Shown in pieces: positions 26,925 through 35,788 of a DNA stretch of 64,000 nucleotides. This DNA comes from Metapseudomonas boanensis. Lineage in GTDB: Bacteria > Pseudomonadota > Gammaproteobacteria > Pseudomonadales > Pseudomonadaceae. Made by a program: the position numbers and the translations under genes. Under the pieces are notes generated by a model. The model was not told the origin of the DNA. It saw only the letters and a list, made by a program, of their open reading frames with translations, and ran no database searches. Location of the stretch: assembly GCF_018704125.1 (NCBI RefSeq), contig NZ_JAGTIS010000010.1, forward strand, positions 124,001-188,000, written 5' to 3'. Within the stretch, counting starts at the first letter, position 1, and the number at the start of each line of letters is the position of its first letter.

Positions 26925-27157
26925 GCTTGAGTCTCCACCTGCATGCCTTCGCGGCACAGGGTCTGGCAGGCAAGGCGGCGTTGGCCGTCGATGGTCACTC
27001 GGCATTCCTGGCAGATGCCCATGCCGCAAAGGGGTGCACGGCGCTGGCCGCTCACCGAAGTGCGGCTGGTGCCGTCGCCACCCCGCGCGAGGGCTGCGGC
27101 TACTGTGGTGCCGGTCGCCACCTGCAGGCTGCGGCCGTTCAAACAGAGTTCGATCAT
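26921..27157 (-). CDS. lhpF: D-hydroxyproline dehydrogenase small [2Fe-2S] subunit
   Basis: Only 78 residues. It is a plant-type [2Fe-2S] ferredoxin-like subunit with Cys44, Cys49, Cys52 and Cys64 in the pattern C-x4-C-x2-C-x11-C (PLCGMGICQECRVTIDGQRRLAC). It matches the gamma subunit of three-component D-hydroxyproline and opine dehydrogenases and shuttles electrons between the two flavoprotein subunits. The frame is open to 27679, but that extension is antisense-like shadow over lhpB; the ATG at 27157 overlaps the lhpB stop. Genes this short are easily missed in annotation. Confidence 0.85.
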   Translation of the reverse strand: MIELCLNGRSLQVATGTTVAAALARGGDGTSRTSVSGQRRAPLCGMGICQECRVTIDGQRRLACQTLCREGMQVETQA

Positions 27158-28272
27158 CCTTCTGCTCCAACGGCGTGGGCGGTGGTGAAGCGCCCCGGAC
27201 GATAAGCGGCGCCGGACAGCGGCAGACTTTCGCCGAACAACTCGGCAGCCAGTAGCCGTGCGGTTCCCGGTGCGGTGGTCACGCCAAGGCCCTCGTGGCC
27301 GACGGCGAGCCACAGGCCCGGTTGTTCGGGGTGCTGGCCGATGATGGGCAGGCCATCTGGCGTGGTGGCGCGAAAGCCGGTCCAGCAGCGGATCGCGTTG
27401 AGGTCGCCGAGCCCGGGGAGGTATTGCCGGGCCCTGGCCAGCATGCGCGCGAGCACGGGGCCTTCGACGTGCGGATCGAGCGTGTCGAACTGGCGCGACG
27501 ACCCCAGCAGGATCTGCCCTGTAGGGCGCGGCTGTGCGTTGAAGGCCACCGAGGTACCGGTGCTGGCGTGGGCACTGCTGGCATAACCCAACTCGACCAG
27601 TTGGTGATGAATCTGGCCGGGGTAGCGGTCGGTGATCAGCAGGTGACCCTTCTTCGGCTCGATCGGCAGTTCCGGACAAAGCTCCGGCGCCTGGATGCCG
27701 TTGGCCAGGATCACCGCACCAGCGTCGAGGCGGCGACCGTCTTCGAGCTGGACATGGGTGCCACTGACGGCAGTGACCCGCGCGTGCTCAAGGGTGATGG
27801 CGCTGCCACCTTGGTGCAGCAGCCACCGCGCGGCATTGGGCGCGTAGAGAATGCCGTCGCCGCTCACGCACAGGGCACCCTTGAGGCTGGGTGCCAGGTG
27901 TGGCTCCAGAGCCTGGAGCTGACGCGCACCCATCAGCTCGCAGGCGATGCCGTGCTTGCCGAGCGTGTCAGCCTTGCGTGCCGCTTCGTGCAACTCCTCT
28001 TCGTTGGCAGCGAGCCACAGGGTGCCGCAGTTACGGTACGCGCAGGCGTCGTCCAGCTGATCTGCCCATTGCCGCCAGAGATCCAGTGAATAACGGCTGA
28101 GGGCCAGTTCTGCCGGATTGTCATCCAGGGTTACCAGGTGACCCATCCCGGCTCCGGTGGCGCCAGCCTGACCGCTGTCCAGCACCCGCACGCTCAGGCC
28201 GCGCTTGGAAAGCTCATGGGCACAGGCGCTGCCGATGATGCCGGCGCCGATGACAATGACGTCAGCTGTCAC
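27154..28272 (-). CDS. lhpB: D-hydroxyproline dehydrogenase, DadA-like FAD subunit
   Basis: A 372-residue DAO-family flavoprotein with N-terminal [33 protein letters not shown] and a C-terminal flavin-contacting [23 protein letters not shown]. It is the substrate-oxidising subunit, taking cis-4-hydroxy-D-proline to pyrroline-4-hydroxy-2-carboxylate. The start is a GTG at 28272 overlapping the lhpA stop (GTGA); the open frame upstream to 28392 is antisense to lhpA. Chain overlaps with lhpA and lhpF show tight translational coupling of all four subunits. Confidence 0.88.
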   Translation of the reverse strand: MTADVIVIGAGIIGSACAHELSKRGLSVRVLDSGQAGATGAGMGHLVTLDDNPAELALSRYSLDLWRQWADQLDDACAYRNCGTLWLAANEEELHEAARKADTLGKHGIACELMGARQLQALEPHLAPSLKGALCVSGDGILYAPNAARWLLHQGGSAITLEHARVTAVSGTHVQLEDGRRLDAGAVILANGIQAPELCPELPIEPKKGHLLITDRYPGQIHHQLVELGYASSAHASTGTSVAFNAQPRPTGQILLGSSRQFDTLDPHVEGPVLARMLARARQYLPGLGDLNAIRCWTGFRATTPDGLPIIGQHPEQPGLWLAVGHEGLGVTTAPGTARLLAAELFGESLPLSGAAYRPGRFTTAHAVGAEG

Positions 28273-29213
28273 AGGCGGATGCCCCAGGCGAACGGATCGT
28301 GTTCCTCCAGCAGCAAGGTGGCCTCCGCGCTGATATGGGCACGGCCGCGAATGGTGGGGATGATGCGGTCTTCGTGGCCATCGTCCTGCCACTCGAAGCG
28401 GCCCTCGAACTGGCTGCCGATCACGCTGGCCTGGCGCCAGGCCTCGCCCGCATGCAGCTTGCCGTCGGCGGCCAGACAGGCCAGCTTGGCGCTGGTGCCG
28501 GTGCCGCAGGGCGAACGGTCGTAGGCTTTGCCGGGGCAGAGCACGAAGTTGCGGCTATCGGCCTCGTGATCTTCCGTGAACAGCTCGATATGGTCGATCT
28601 CGCCGCCGTCCTCGCCCCGTATGCCCTGGGCCTCCAGGGCCTGGCGCACGGCCCAGGTATAAGTGGTGAGGGCGTCGAGGTTGTCGCCAGCGACACGTTG
28701 GTCGTGATTGGCGATCAGGAAGAACCAGTTGCCGCCCCAGGCGATGTCGCCGGCGACCTGGCCGATGCCTGGAACCTCCAGGCTGACGTCCTTGCGGTAA
28801 CGGTAGGCCGGTACGTTGCGCACGCTGACCGAGCGGTCCTCGTGCAAGGTCGCTTCGACGGTTCCGACCGGGGTTTCGATGCGGTGCACGCCCGGTTGGA
28901 TGCGTCCCAGATGTGCCAGCGAAGCGACCAGACCGATGGTGCCGTGGCCGCACATGCCGAGGTAGCCGGTGTTGTTGAAAAAGATGACTCCAGCACAGGC
29001 CTGCGGGTCTTGCGGCTCGCAGAGCAGGGCGCCGACCAGCACGTCGCTGCCGCGGGGTTCGAGTACGATGGCGGCGCGCCAGTCGTCGAACTTCTCGGCG
29101 AGGACTCGTCGGCGTTCGGCCATGCTGCCTTGGCCCAGGCTCGGGAAACCCTCGATCACCAGGCGGGTTGGTTCGCCGCCGGTGTGCGAATCGATGACGC
29201 GGATGCTCTTCAT
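28269..29213 (-). CDS. lhpA: 4-hydroxyproline 2-epimerase
   Basis: A 314-residue proline racemase superfamily epimerase interconverting trans-4-hydroxy-L-proline and cis-4-hydroxy-D-proline, the first catabolic step. Both catalytic cysteines are present, Cys88 in MCGHGTIG and Cys236 in DRSPCGTG, the positions known for the Pseudomonas enzyme. First gene of the lhpA-B-F-E operon; a GGAGG-like site precedes the ATG and the 49-nt operator-like box lies 55 bp upstream. It differs from its paralogue at 20470-21519 in retaining the first cysteine. Confidence 0.94.
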   Translation of the reverse strand: MKSIRVIDSHTGGEPTRLVIEGFPSLGQGSMAERRRVLAEKFDDWRAAIVLEPRGSDVLVGALLCEPQDPQACAGVIFFNNTGYLGMCGHGTIGLVASLAHLGRIQPGVHRIETPVGTVEATLHEDRSVSVRNVPAYRYRKDVSLEVPGIGQVAGDIAWGGNWFFLIANHDQRVAGDNLDALTTYTWAVRQALEAQGIRGEDGGEIDHIELFTEDHEADSRNFVLCPGKAYDRSPCGTGTSAKLACLAADGKLHAGEAWRQASVIGSQFEGRFEWQDDGHEDRIIPTIRGRAHISAEATLLLEEHDPFAWGIRL

Positions 29214-29267
29214 GGAGGCCTGCCCCTGCTGTGGAAATTTCCCAGCAAGGGTGGCGCTGCGGGTGTC

Positions 29268-29316
29268 AGTGCGGCTTGAGCGATTTCATGCGGGGCTGTG
29301 ACGAAATCGGCATAGC
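29268..29316. promoter_or_regulatory. 49-nt operator-like box, copy B (lhpA operon)
   Basis: Ungapped partner of the box at 24665-24713 (40/49 identical). The inner dyad here is GATTTCAT...GACGAAATC. It is 55 bp upstream of lhpA, in the 118-bp gap between lhpA and ispA, and reads in the same orientation relative to its operon as copy A. Confidence 0.65.
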
Positions 29317-29331
29317 CCCGAATAGATGCAA

Positions 29332-30219
29332 TCAGTTGCGGCGTTCGACGATGTAGCGGGCCAGTGCGCGCAGCGGGTCGGCGGCATCACCGAAGGCCTG
29401 CAGCGACGCCAGTGCCTGGTCGTGCAGCTCCAGGGCGTATGCCTTGGCATTGTCGAGGCCGAGCAGGGCGGGGTAGGTAGGTTTGTCGTGGGCCTGGTCC
29501 TTGCCCTGGGTTTTGCCCAGGGTGGCGGTATCGCTTTCCACGTCGAGAATGTCGTCCTGCACCTGGAAGGCGAGGCCGATGGCCTGGGCATAGGTGTGCA
29601 GGGTTTTCAGGGACGCCTCGTCGGCCTTGCCGCTGGCCAGGGCGCCGAGGCGCACGCTGGCTTCGATCAATGCCCCGGTCTTGTGCCGATGCATGGTCTC
29701 CAGCGCTTGCTGGTCCAGCTTCATGCCGACGGAGCCAAGGTCTATGGCCTGGCCGCCGACCATGCCGGCGGGGCCGGCGGCGTGGGTCAGGCTGGTGAGC
29801 ATGGCAAGGCGGGTTTGCGCATCGTGGGGATTGCGGGCCGGGTCGGCCAGCACTTCGAATGCCAGCGCTTGCAGGCCGTCGCCAGCGAGAATGGCGCAGG
29901 CTTCATCGAAGGCGATGTGTGTGGTCGGCTGGCCGCGACGCATGTCGTCGTCATCCATGGCCGGCAGGTCGTCATGGACCAGCGAATAGGCGTGGATCAG
30001 CTCCACTGCGCAGGCCGCTCCGTCCGCTTTCTCGATGTCACCGCCGAGGGCTTCGCACGCGGCATAGACCAACAGCGGGCGCACGCGTTTGCCGCCGTTG
30101 ACCACGCTGTAGCGCATGGCCTGGTAGAGGCGTTGCAACTCGCTGCGCGGAGCATCGAACAGGGTGTCGAGTGCAGTATCCACTCGCTGCTGGCAGCGAG
30201 CCTGATAGGTACCGATCAT
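29332..30219 (-). CDS. ispA: Farnesyl diphosphate synthase (polyprenyl synthetase)
   Basis: A 295-residue trans-isoprenyl diphosphate synthase making FPP from IPP and DMAPP. The first aspartate-rich motif is [14 protein letters not shown] and the second DDILDVESD; the GGKRVRP motif is also present. Start at 30219 overlaps the xseB stop by 4 bp; the frame is open to 30318 but lacks coding character there. In Pseudomonas dxs follows at once, whereas here lhpA is next. Confidence 0.95.
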   Translation of the reverse strand: MIGTYQARCQQRVDTALDTLFDAPRSELQRLYQAMRYSVVNGGKRVRPLLVYAACEALGGDIEKADGAACAVELIHAYSLVHDDLPAMDDDDMRRGQPTTHIAFDEACAILAGDGLQALAFEVLADPARNPHDAQTRLAMLTSLTHAAGPAGMVGGQAIDLGSVGMKLDQQALETMHRHKTGALIEASVRLGALASGKADEASLKTLHTYAQAIGLAFQVQDDILDVESDTATLGKTQGKDQAHDKPTYPALLGLDNAKAYALELHDQALASLQAFGDAADPLRALARYIVERRN

Positions 30220-30458
30220 GGCTGCTCGTCCGCGTCGAACGGGGCCTCTTCCAGCTGACCGTCGCGCTCCAGCAGGATTTGTACCTTTTGCTCGGCCTGG
30301 TTCAACGCGGCCTGGCATTCGCGGGTCAGGCGGATGCCTTGCTCGAAGGCACTGAGGGAATCCTCCAGCGACAGCTCGCCGCTCTCCAGGCGCTCGACCA
30401 GGGTCTGAAGGTCAGCGAGGGACTGTTCGAAATCGGGGGTGGCTTTTTTGCGGGCCAT
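30216..30458 (-). CDS. xseB: Exodeoxyribonuclease VII small subunit
   Basis: An 80-residue coiled-coil protein, [51 protein letters not shown], the canonical XseB sequence. It binds XseA to form exonuclease VII. The ATG at 30458 gives the usual [11 protein letters not shown] start; the frame extends upstream to 30494. Co-transcribed with ispA through a 4-bp overlap. Confidence 0.95.
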   Translation of the reverse strand: MARKKATPDFEQSLADLQTLVERLESGELSLEDSLSAFEQGIRLTRECQAALNQAEQKVQILLERDGQLEEAPFDADEQP

Positions 30459-30556
30459 AACTGCTGTCTCGCGGGGACGAATCGGGCGCGACACTAGCAG
30501 AGCCGCACCCTGCGGGCAAATGAAGGGGGCGGATGGTGGTCAGTGGTGGGGCCTGT

Positions 30557-30584
30557 TGTGGGCGCGAAGTCATTCGCACCCACA
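30557..30584. repeat. Extragenic palindrome between xseB and TauE-like gene
   Basis: TGTGGGCGCGAA-GTCA-TTCGCACCCACA, near-perfect dyad of the family seen at 19308-19403. It lies 14 bp beyond the TauE-like stop and about 100 bp upstream of xseB, so it may terminate the former. Confidence 0.6.
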
Positions 30585-30597
30585 GGAGCGGTGCGGA

Positions 30598-31356
30598 TCA
30601 GCCGGTATAAAAGTAGTACAGCGTCATGCCCGTGCCGACCGCGATGACCAACATCCTTAGCCAGTGGCTGGGCAAGCGGCGGGCCAGCGCGCCGCCGGCG
30701 TAACCGCCGCAGCTGGCTGCGCCGAGCAACACGGCGAGTTCGGCCCAACTGACCCGACCGGCGATCACGAAGGTCACCACCGCCACGCTGTAGATGCAGC
30801 TCGACAGCAGGTTCTTCAGGGCGTTGGCGCGCAGCAGCGGGTGCCCTTCGATGGAGAAGGCCGCCAGTTGCAGGATGCCCATGCCGGCGCCGAAGTAGCC
30901 GCCATAAACGGCCACCAGGCCGTGGGCGAGGTTCCCCAGCGGGCCGTGAGGCGGCAGGGCGCCAGCTGCACGCTGGCGGTTGATCAGCTTGCTCAGCCAG
31001 GGGCTGGCAGCGAACAGCAGTGTGGCGGCCAACAGCAGCCAGGGAATCAGCTTGCGGAAAGTTTCGTCACCACCTGCCAGCAGCAACAGCCCACCACCCA
31101 GGCCTCCCAGCAGGGAAAGCACCACCAGCGGCACCACATAGCGGCCGAGCGGACGCAGTTGCTCCCGCGCCGCCCAGCTCGCCGCCAGGCTGGCCGGCCA
31201 GAGGGCAACGGCATTGGTTGCATTGGCGGTCACCGGTGGCAGGCCGCTGGCCAGTAGCGCGGGGAAGGAGAAGAAGGTGCCGCCCCCGGCAAGGGCGTTC
31301 ATGCCGCCGGCAGCGAAGCCGGCAAGTAGCAGGAGCAGGAAGTCGGTAAGCGTCAT
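30598..31356 (-). CDS. TauE/SafE-family membrane protein
   Basis: A 252-residue polytopic membrane protein of the TauE/SafE (DUF81) family, with the family's glycine-rich first helix GFAAGGMNALAGGGTFFSFPALLASGLPPVTANATNAVALWP and internal repeat VYGGYFGAGMGILQLA...LLRANALKNLLS. Members export sulfonates/sulfite or organic anions. No sulfur genes adjoin. The ATG at 31356 was chosen because the upstream extension to 31488 lacks coding character. Confidence 0.88.
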   Translation of the reverse strand: MTLTDFLLLLLAGFAAGGMNALAGGGTFFSFPALLASGLPPVTANATNAVALWPASLAASWAAREQLRPLGRYVVPLVVLSLLGGLGGGLLLLAGGDETFRKLIPWLLLAATLLFAASPWLSKLINRQRAAGALPPHGPLGNLAHGLVAVYGGYFGAGMGILQLAAFSIEGHPLLRANALKNLLSSCIYSVAVVTFVIAGRVSWAELAVLLGAASCGGYAGGALARRLPSHWLRMLVIAVGTGMTLYYFYTG

Positions 31357-31753
31357 GGTTGGAGCGTGCAAAAGCCGGAAGCTTACGCGCGGGGTCGCAT
31401 CAGGGCAAAGCCGGTGGCGGTCATCGCGAATGACCGAGCGCCCCTGCGGCCGACCAAAGAGCCAAATCGCTGACCAGCGGGAAGGCACCGCATCACGTGG
31501 GCCCTATGCTTTCAAATACTCGTATGGGGCGGGGAAGTTCCAGCGCATGGAAGCTCTTGGTACGTGCCTTCCCAAGGTGTGATCGGGCAAGGCAGCAGGG
31601 TTGTGTCATCAGTGCTTCAGCTTTAGCGTCAGGCCGTGGCAGGGTTAGTACTCGTCCGCGGCCTTTTTCATTGCGGAGTCTGGCCCGGCGCTGACGAGAG
31701 TCATCGTCAACCTGCTCGGGTCTGCCGGAACGCCAAGTGCTCAGGTCTGCGCC
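31357..31753. other. 397-bp gap without recognisable gene
   Basis: No frame here shows coding character and no strong hairpin was found. It separates two reverse genes and may hold the promoter of the TauE-like gene near its left end. Confidence 0.5.
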
Positions 31754-32179
31754 TTACTGATCGTCTCGCTGGATCGCGAACCCATTTCTATTCTCGCTGA
31801 CGATGCGGAAATGCCGGCTTTCCCCTGCGGCCAGCGGCAGCGCCAGCTCGCGGCGCAAACGGCCCTTGCTGCAGAGCGTGTCGTCCTGCTCGTCGACGCC
31901 GATGCCGACGATGCGATTGCCGGCCGGTACCTGGAAGCTGGCCTCCTCGCCAATGCCAATGCGTGCCGCCACTTGGCGGTCGATCAGCACGGCAATGTAG
32001 CAACCGGCGCCGAGGCCACCCATGTCGCGGTTCACCACGATCTGCCCGCCACCCTCGACTGGCTGCTGGTAGGCGAGCAAACGGTCGCTGGGTACCTGGG
32101 TAACCTGGTTGGGATCGGCGCGGAACGATGAACAGCCGGCCAAGGCCAGCAGAGGTAGAACGGCACAGATCATTCGCAT
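31754..32179 (-). CDS. Small lipoprotein, 3-isopropylmalate dehydrogenase-like annotation class, function unknown
   Basis: A 141-residue lipoprotein: signal RMICAVLPLLALAGC with lipobox LAGC and Cys16, followed by SSFRADPNQVTQVPSDRLLAYQQPVEGGGQIVVNRDMGGLGAGCYIAVLIDRQVAARIGIGEEASFQVPAG, a beta-rich domain. I do not recognise a named function. The ATG at 32179 has GGAGG six bases upstream; a second ATG follows two codons later. The paired Cys residues in GAGCYI and DTLCSKG could form a disulfide. Confidence 0.65.
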   Translation of the reverse strand: MRMICAVLPLLALAGCSSFRADPNQVTQVPSDRLLAYQQPVEGGGQIVVNRDMGGLGAGCYIAVLIDRQVAARIGIGEEASFQVPAGNRIVGIGVDEQDDTLCSKGRLRRELALPLAAGESRHFRIVSENRNGFAIQRDDQ

Positions 32180-32552
32180 TGGAGCCCTCCTTGGGCAGAT
32201 CATCGCGGGTGCTGGTTCAACTCTAGTGGATCGGAAAGGATTTGCCGTGCCGTCTCCATCTGCCTGATCAGCCGGCTGCGGGCTTCGCGTTGGTATCGAT
32301 GGCCATTCGCGTTACCGCCAAGTAGATGATTAATAAGGCCATTCATCCGCGAAAATATTTCCGGAAAAATAAACCTGTACATTCAGGAAGGACCGCGTAT
32401 AGTCCGTCCCCACTGCGCTGCAATTGACACTTCGATACCTGGTTTGATGCTCTGATTGACGTCCTTCATCTCCTAGATTCGTTTTAGATTTTCGCAATTC
32501 AGTATCTTCCTGAATTTCTCAGGAACTCGTTAAATATTCTGGAGATGTAAAG

Positions 32553-32762
32553 ATGTCCAATCGTCAAAGCGGTACCGTTAAGTGGTTCAACGATGAGAAA
32601 GGTTTCGGCTTCATTACCCCGACTGAGGGTGCCGACCTCTTCGTTCACTACCGTTCGATCGAAAGCACTGGCTTCAAGAGCCTGAGCGAAGGTCAGCAAG
32701 TTACTTTCGAAGTAGTGCGTGGCCAGAAAGGCCTGCAAGCTGACAAAGTTCAAGTCGTCTAA
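32553..32762 (+). CDS. Cold-shock-family RNA-binding protein
   Basis: A 69-residue OB-fold protein with RNP1 KGFGFIT and RNP2 DLFVHY, full length for CspA-type proteins. It binds single-stranded RNA and DNA and acts as an RNA chaperone. The second RNP2 aromatic is Tyr (VHYRSI) rather than Phe. A long AT-rich leader (about 32340-32552) is typical of csp mRNAs with cold-responsive 5' structure. GGAG precedes the ATG at 32553 and a strong terminator follows at 32777. Confidence 0.93.
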   Translation: MSNRQSGTVKWFNDEKGFGFITPTEGADLFVHYRSIESTGFKSLSEGQQVTFEVVRGQKGLQADKVQVV

Positions 32763-32776
32763 GACGCTTGAATAAG

Positions 32777-32807
32777 AAAAGCCCCGTTTAACGGGGCTTT
32801 TTTGTTT
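32777..32807 (+). terminator. Rho-independent terminator of cold-shock gene
   Basis: AAAAGCCCCGT-TTA-ACGGGGCTTTT followed by further T, starting 15 bp after the stop codon. Confidence 0.92.
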
Positions 32808-32957
32808 TTGGGGTGTTCATTTTTTAACGCTACAAAGCTCAATCTATTCGGGTGTCGATTCAGAAGCCCGCCCCTCCTTTGTGTCCGTGGTGTTCTGCAT
32901 TCGAGCACCCTGTCCGGTCTACCCGGCGGCACTCATCATTTCTCAAGAGAGTTCCGT

Positions 32958-33623
32958 ATGCTGGGTTATCAGGTCAAATACCAGACCGTTTCGGTCGGTG
33001 ATATGGACTTTCAGATACGTTCGCTGCTGGATCACCAGCAGTATCACGATCCAGACCACGAGGCAGAAGACCGGGGCATTTTGCCGGAAAGCTGGCCACT
33101 GTTTGGCCAGGTCTGGCCTTCCAGCCTCGTGCTGGCCGAGGCGATGCGGACGATGGACCTGCAGGGCAAGCGTATCCTCGAAGTGGGTGCCGGCCTGGCG
33201 CTGGCGAGCCTGGTGGTGCATCGACGCGGCGGCAATATTACCGCCAGCGATTACCACCCGCTTATCCCGACATTCCTGGATGAGAACCTGCGCCTGAACG
33301 ACCTGGGACCGCTCAAGTACCAGTCCGCCGATTGGGCGGAGATGAGTTCCGATCTGGGGCAGTTCGACATGATCATTGGCAGCGACCTCATCTACGAGCG
33401 CGACCAACCGTCAGCGCTTGCCGATTTCATCGATCGGCATTCGGCGGAAGTTGTCGACGTGCTCATCGTTGACCCCAATCGGAGCAACAAGTCGAAGTTC
33501 TGTCGGGAGATGAGGGAGTTGGAGTACGAGCAGCACATCAGCAGCGCGAACTGCCTGCTCGGAAGTGGTGAGGCTTACAAAGGGTCATTCCTGCACTTCC
33601 AGCGCGACGATGCCCTGCTCTAA
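32958..33623 (+). CDS. Class I SAM-dependent methyltransferase (METTL21/NNMT-like)
   Basis: A 221-residue methyltransferase with pre-motif PESWPLFGQVWPSSLVLAEAM, motif I LEVGAGLALASLVVHRRGGNITASDY and post-motif FDMIIGSDLIYERDQ. The combination W-P-S-S/..DLIYE is typical of the Methyltransf_16 group of protein-lysine methyltransferases; the target cannot be read. The start at 32958 follows AAGAGA. The stop overlaps the convergent small gene at 33620 by 4 bp. Confidence 0.82.
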   Translation: MLGYQVKYQTVSVGDMDFQIRSLLDHQQYHDPDHEAEDRGILPESWPLFGQVWPSSLVLAEAMRTMDLQGKRILEVGAGLALASLVVHRRGGNITASDYHPLIPTFLDENLRLNDLGPLKYQSADWAEMSSDLGQFDMIIGSDLIYERDQPSALADFIDRHSAEVVDVLIVDPNRSNKSKFCREMRELEYEQHISSANCLLGSGEAYKGSFLHFQRDDALL

Positions 33624-33865
33624 CAGGATGTCGAGCTGAATACTGGCGTATCGAACTCGTCGATCCGAACCAGTTTGCTCAGCGCGTCTTCCGCGGCGGC
33701 ACAGGCCTCCGACAAGCGAGGAAAGTGCGAGCCCTCGTAAACGAGGTGGAAGGCAGCCTCCGCCTCCGGAACATCCTGTTTGATGGCCACGAATGCCAAG
33801 GCATGGTCCCCATTCATGCAGGCTTCACTCCAGGCCACGTGCTTCGGGAAGGTGCGACTTTTCAT
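33620..33865 (-). CDS. Small hypothetical protein
   Basis: 81 residues from the ATG at 33865 (AGAGG five bases upstream; a GTG two codons earlier is possible). Sequence MKSRTFPKHVAWSEACMNGDHALAFVAIKQDVPEAEAAFHLVYEGSHFPRLSEACAAAEDALSKLVRI looks soluble and folded. I do not recognise the family. Convergent with the methyltransferase gene. Confidence 0.5.
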   Translation of the reverse strand: MKSRTFPKHVAWSEACMNGDHALAFVAIKQDVPEAEAAFHLVYEGSHFPRLSEACAAAEDALSKLVRIDEFDTPVFSSTSC

Positions 33866-33994
33866 GAACACCTCTGATCCAGGTTGAACTCATAGTCGTG
33901 CCACTGCCCACTATCCGCTCCTTTCTTCGCTAGTGGCGCGAATCTGACCAAAGGTGGCCCGTCGAAACGGCCATAGGGCCGTGGCTCAGGCTGG

Positions 33995-34696
33995 CTACAG
34001 GGGAAACACGATCCCCGTGCGTGAGGCCGCATTGCGGATATGTTCCTGCATGGCTTTCTGCGCTGGGCCGGTGGAGTGACGGGCAAGGTGGCGAAGGATC
34101 TTGCGGTGCTCCTGCCAGGTTTCCATGGCCCGCTCCGGGCGAATGAAGGGGAGTTTCTGGCTTTCCAGGAAGATGTCCTGGCTGGCGGTGATGATGTGAA
34201 GCATCGCGCGGTTGCCGCCGGCGTCCAGCAGGCGCCTATGGAACTCGAAATCAAGCTGGGTTGCGGCTTCGAAGTTGCCCGCGAGCAGTTCAAGACGCAT
34301 CGCCTCGACGTTTTCCTCCAACTGGTCGATGTCTTCAGCCGTGAGACTGATGGCGGCCTGGCCAGCGCAAAAGCCTTCAAGTACATAGCGCAGCTGAAAG
34401 GTGTCGGCGGCAGATACCTGTTCCGCATAGGGCCAGGAGAAGCTCCGTGTCGCACCTCCGTTGACCGCCGAACCTGCCTGTACGAACACACCCTTGCCCG
34501 GCTGCACGCTGATCTGCCCCAGCGCACTGAGCGATGACAGTGCCTCACGCAACGAGGCGCGGCTGACGCCCAGTTGTTCGGCGAGGTCGCGCTGGGAGGG
34601 CAGGGCGTCGCCGGCCTGGTAGCCACCTTCGCGGATCAGTTTCTGGATGGCCTGCAAGGCATATTCGGGTACGGCGCGGGGGGAGGTATCGAGCAT
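33995..34696 (-). CDS. GntR-family regulator, FadR/FCD subfamily
   Basis: A 233-residue regulator with N-terminal winged helix (AIQKLIREGGYQAGDALPSQRDLAEQLGVSRASLREALSSLSALGQISVQPGKGVFV) and an FCD ligand-binding domain with conserved Asp/His residues (LDFEFHRRLLDAGGN; HIITAS; EHRKILRHLARHS). FCD domains bind small carboxylates or amino acids, often through a metal. Divergent from an amino-acid ABC transporter it probably represses. One copy of a repeated CTGTTCAGACC motif touches its start codon, suggesting autoregulation. Confidence 0.88.
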   Translation of the reverse strand: MLDTSPRAVPEYALQAIQKLIREGGYQAGDALPSQRDLAEQLGVSRASLREALSSLSALGQISVQPGKGVFVQAGSAVNGGATRSFSWPYAEQVSAADTFQLRYVLEGFCAGQAAISLTAEDIDQLEENVEAMRLELLAGNFEAATQLDFEFHRRLLDAGGNRAMLHIITASQDIFLESQKLPFIRPERAMETWQEHRKILRHLARHSTGPAQKAMQEHIRNAASRTGIVFPL

Positions 34697-34697
34697 G

Positions 34698-34712
34698 CTG
34701 TTCAGACCGGTA
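34698..34712. promoter_or_regulatory. Putative regulator-binding repeat 1, CTGTTCAGACCGGTA
   Basis: Begins one base upstream of the GntR-family start codon and matches 34845-34859 at 14 of 15 positions in direct orientation. Likely autoregulatory operator of the GntR-type protein. Confidence 0.5.
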
Positions 34713-34844
34713 GGTTCAGCGAGTTGCCCTTTGTAAGGCTTTACGGGGTGGCCCGGCAAGTGCCGCCCCCTTGTGGCGCAAGGGCTGGCGGGTTGCACGA
34801 AATGGAAGCGAATCCGAATCTGACAGAGCGGACAAGTTCATTGA

Positions 34845-34859
34845 CTGTTCAGACCAGTA
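34845..34859. promoter_or_regulatory. Putative regulator-binding repeat 2, CTGTTCAGACCAGTA
   Basis: Second copy, 119 bp before the transporter's binding-protein start, in the divergent promoter region 34697-34977. The pair probably controls both the regulator and the transport operon. Confidence 0.5.
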
Positions 34860-34977
34860 AGACCTTGTCAGTGCTGGCCTAATCGATTCAGTTGGCCCTT
34901 CAATGCGGGATATGGCATGGGCTGTGCACCGGGCGTCGGCAGGAATATCGACCTGCCACGTACCCGAGGTAAGCACC

Positions 34978-35763
34978 ATGCGCAACTTCCGCAACCTGTT
35001 CCTGGCCACATTTCTCTGCACGGGCGTGCTGACCCAACCGGCGGCCCAGGCTGACGCCCTGAGCGACATCAGCGAACGCGGCGTATTGAAAGTGGCGGTG
35101 CCACAAGACTTCCCGCCCTTCGGTTCGGTGGGGCCGGACCTCAAACCGCGTGGGTTGGATATCGATACCGCCCAACTGCTGGCCGACAAGCTCGAAGTGA
35201 AGCTGGCGCTGACGCCGGTGAACAGCACCAACCGCATTCCCTTCCTCACCACGGGCAAGGTGGACCTGGTGATCTCCAGTTTGGGCAAGAACCCCGAGCG
35301 TGAGCAGGTCATCGATTTCTCACGCCCCTACGCACCCTTCTACCTGGCGGTGTTCGGCCCAGCGGAGGCGGCCATTGGCTCGGTCGAGGCGCTGGATGAC
35401 AAGACCATCAGCGTCACCCGTGGCTCGATCGAGGACATGGAGCTCAGTGCCGTCGCACCCAAGGGCGCCACGATCAAGCGCTTCGAGGACAACAATTCCA
35501 CCATCGCCGCCTACCTCTCCGGCCAGGTTGACCTGATTGCCAGCGGCAGCGTGGTAATGGCGGTGATCGCCGACAAGAACCCGACGAAAGTGCCGGTGGT
35601 GAAGCTGAAACTCAAGGATTCTCCGGTCTACATCGGCCTGGCGAAGCACGAGCCGGCATTGCTGGAAAAGGTCAACGCGATCATCAACGAAGCCAAGGCG
35701 GATGGCAGCCTGAATCGCAATGCCGAGAAGTGGCTGAAGCAGCCGCTGCCTGCCGACCTCTGA
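34978..35763 (+). CDS. Periplasmic amino-acid-binding protein
   Basis: A 261-residue SBP_bac_3 protein. Signal peptide about 1-24 (RNFRNLFLATFLCTGVLTQPAAQA), then LSDISERGVLKVAVPQDFPPFGSVGPDLKPRGLDIDTAQLLADKLEVKLAL and the carboxylate-binding GKVDLVISSLGKNPEREQVIDFSRPY. First gene of a four-gene PAAT importer (binding protein, two permeases, ATPase). Start 34978 preferred over the in-frame 34903 because of the signal peptide and GAGG site. Ligand unknown. Confidence 0.9.
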   Translation: MRNFRNLFLATFLCTGVLTQPAAQADALSDISERGVLKVAVPQDFPPFGSVGPDLKPRGLDIDTAQLLADKLEVKLALTPVNSTNRIPFLTTGKVDLVISSLGKNPEREQVIDFSRPYAPFYLAVFGPAEAAIGSVEALDDKTISVTRGSIEDMELSAVAPKGATIKRFEDNNSTIAAYLSGQVDLIASGSVVMAVIADKNPTKVPVVKLKLKDSPVYIGLAKHEPALLEKVNAIINEAKADGSLNRNAEKWLKQPLPADL

Positions 35764-35788
35764 CCGCTGTTCGATCGGAGTTTCCTAG

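Noticed and set aside
27158-27679. 252-residue version of the [2Fe-2S] subunit
   Set aside because: The additional N-terminal part overlaps lhpB out of frame; only the last 78 residues show ferredoxin motifs.
31557-31700. Possible small RNA in the 31357-31753 gap
   Set aside because: No clear promoter-terminator pair or conserved structure could be seen by eye.
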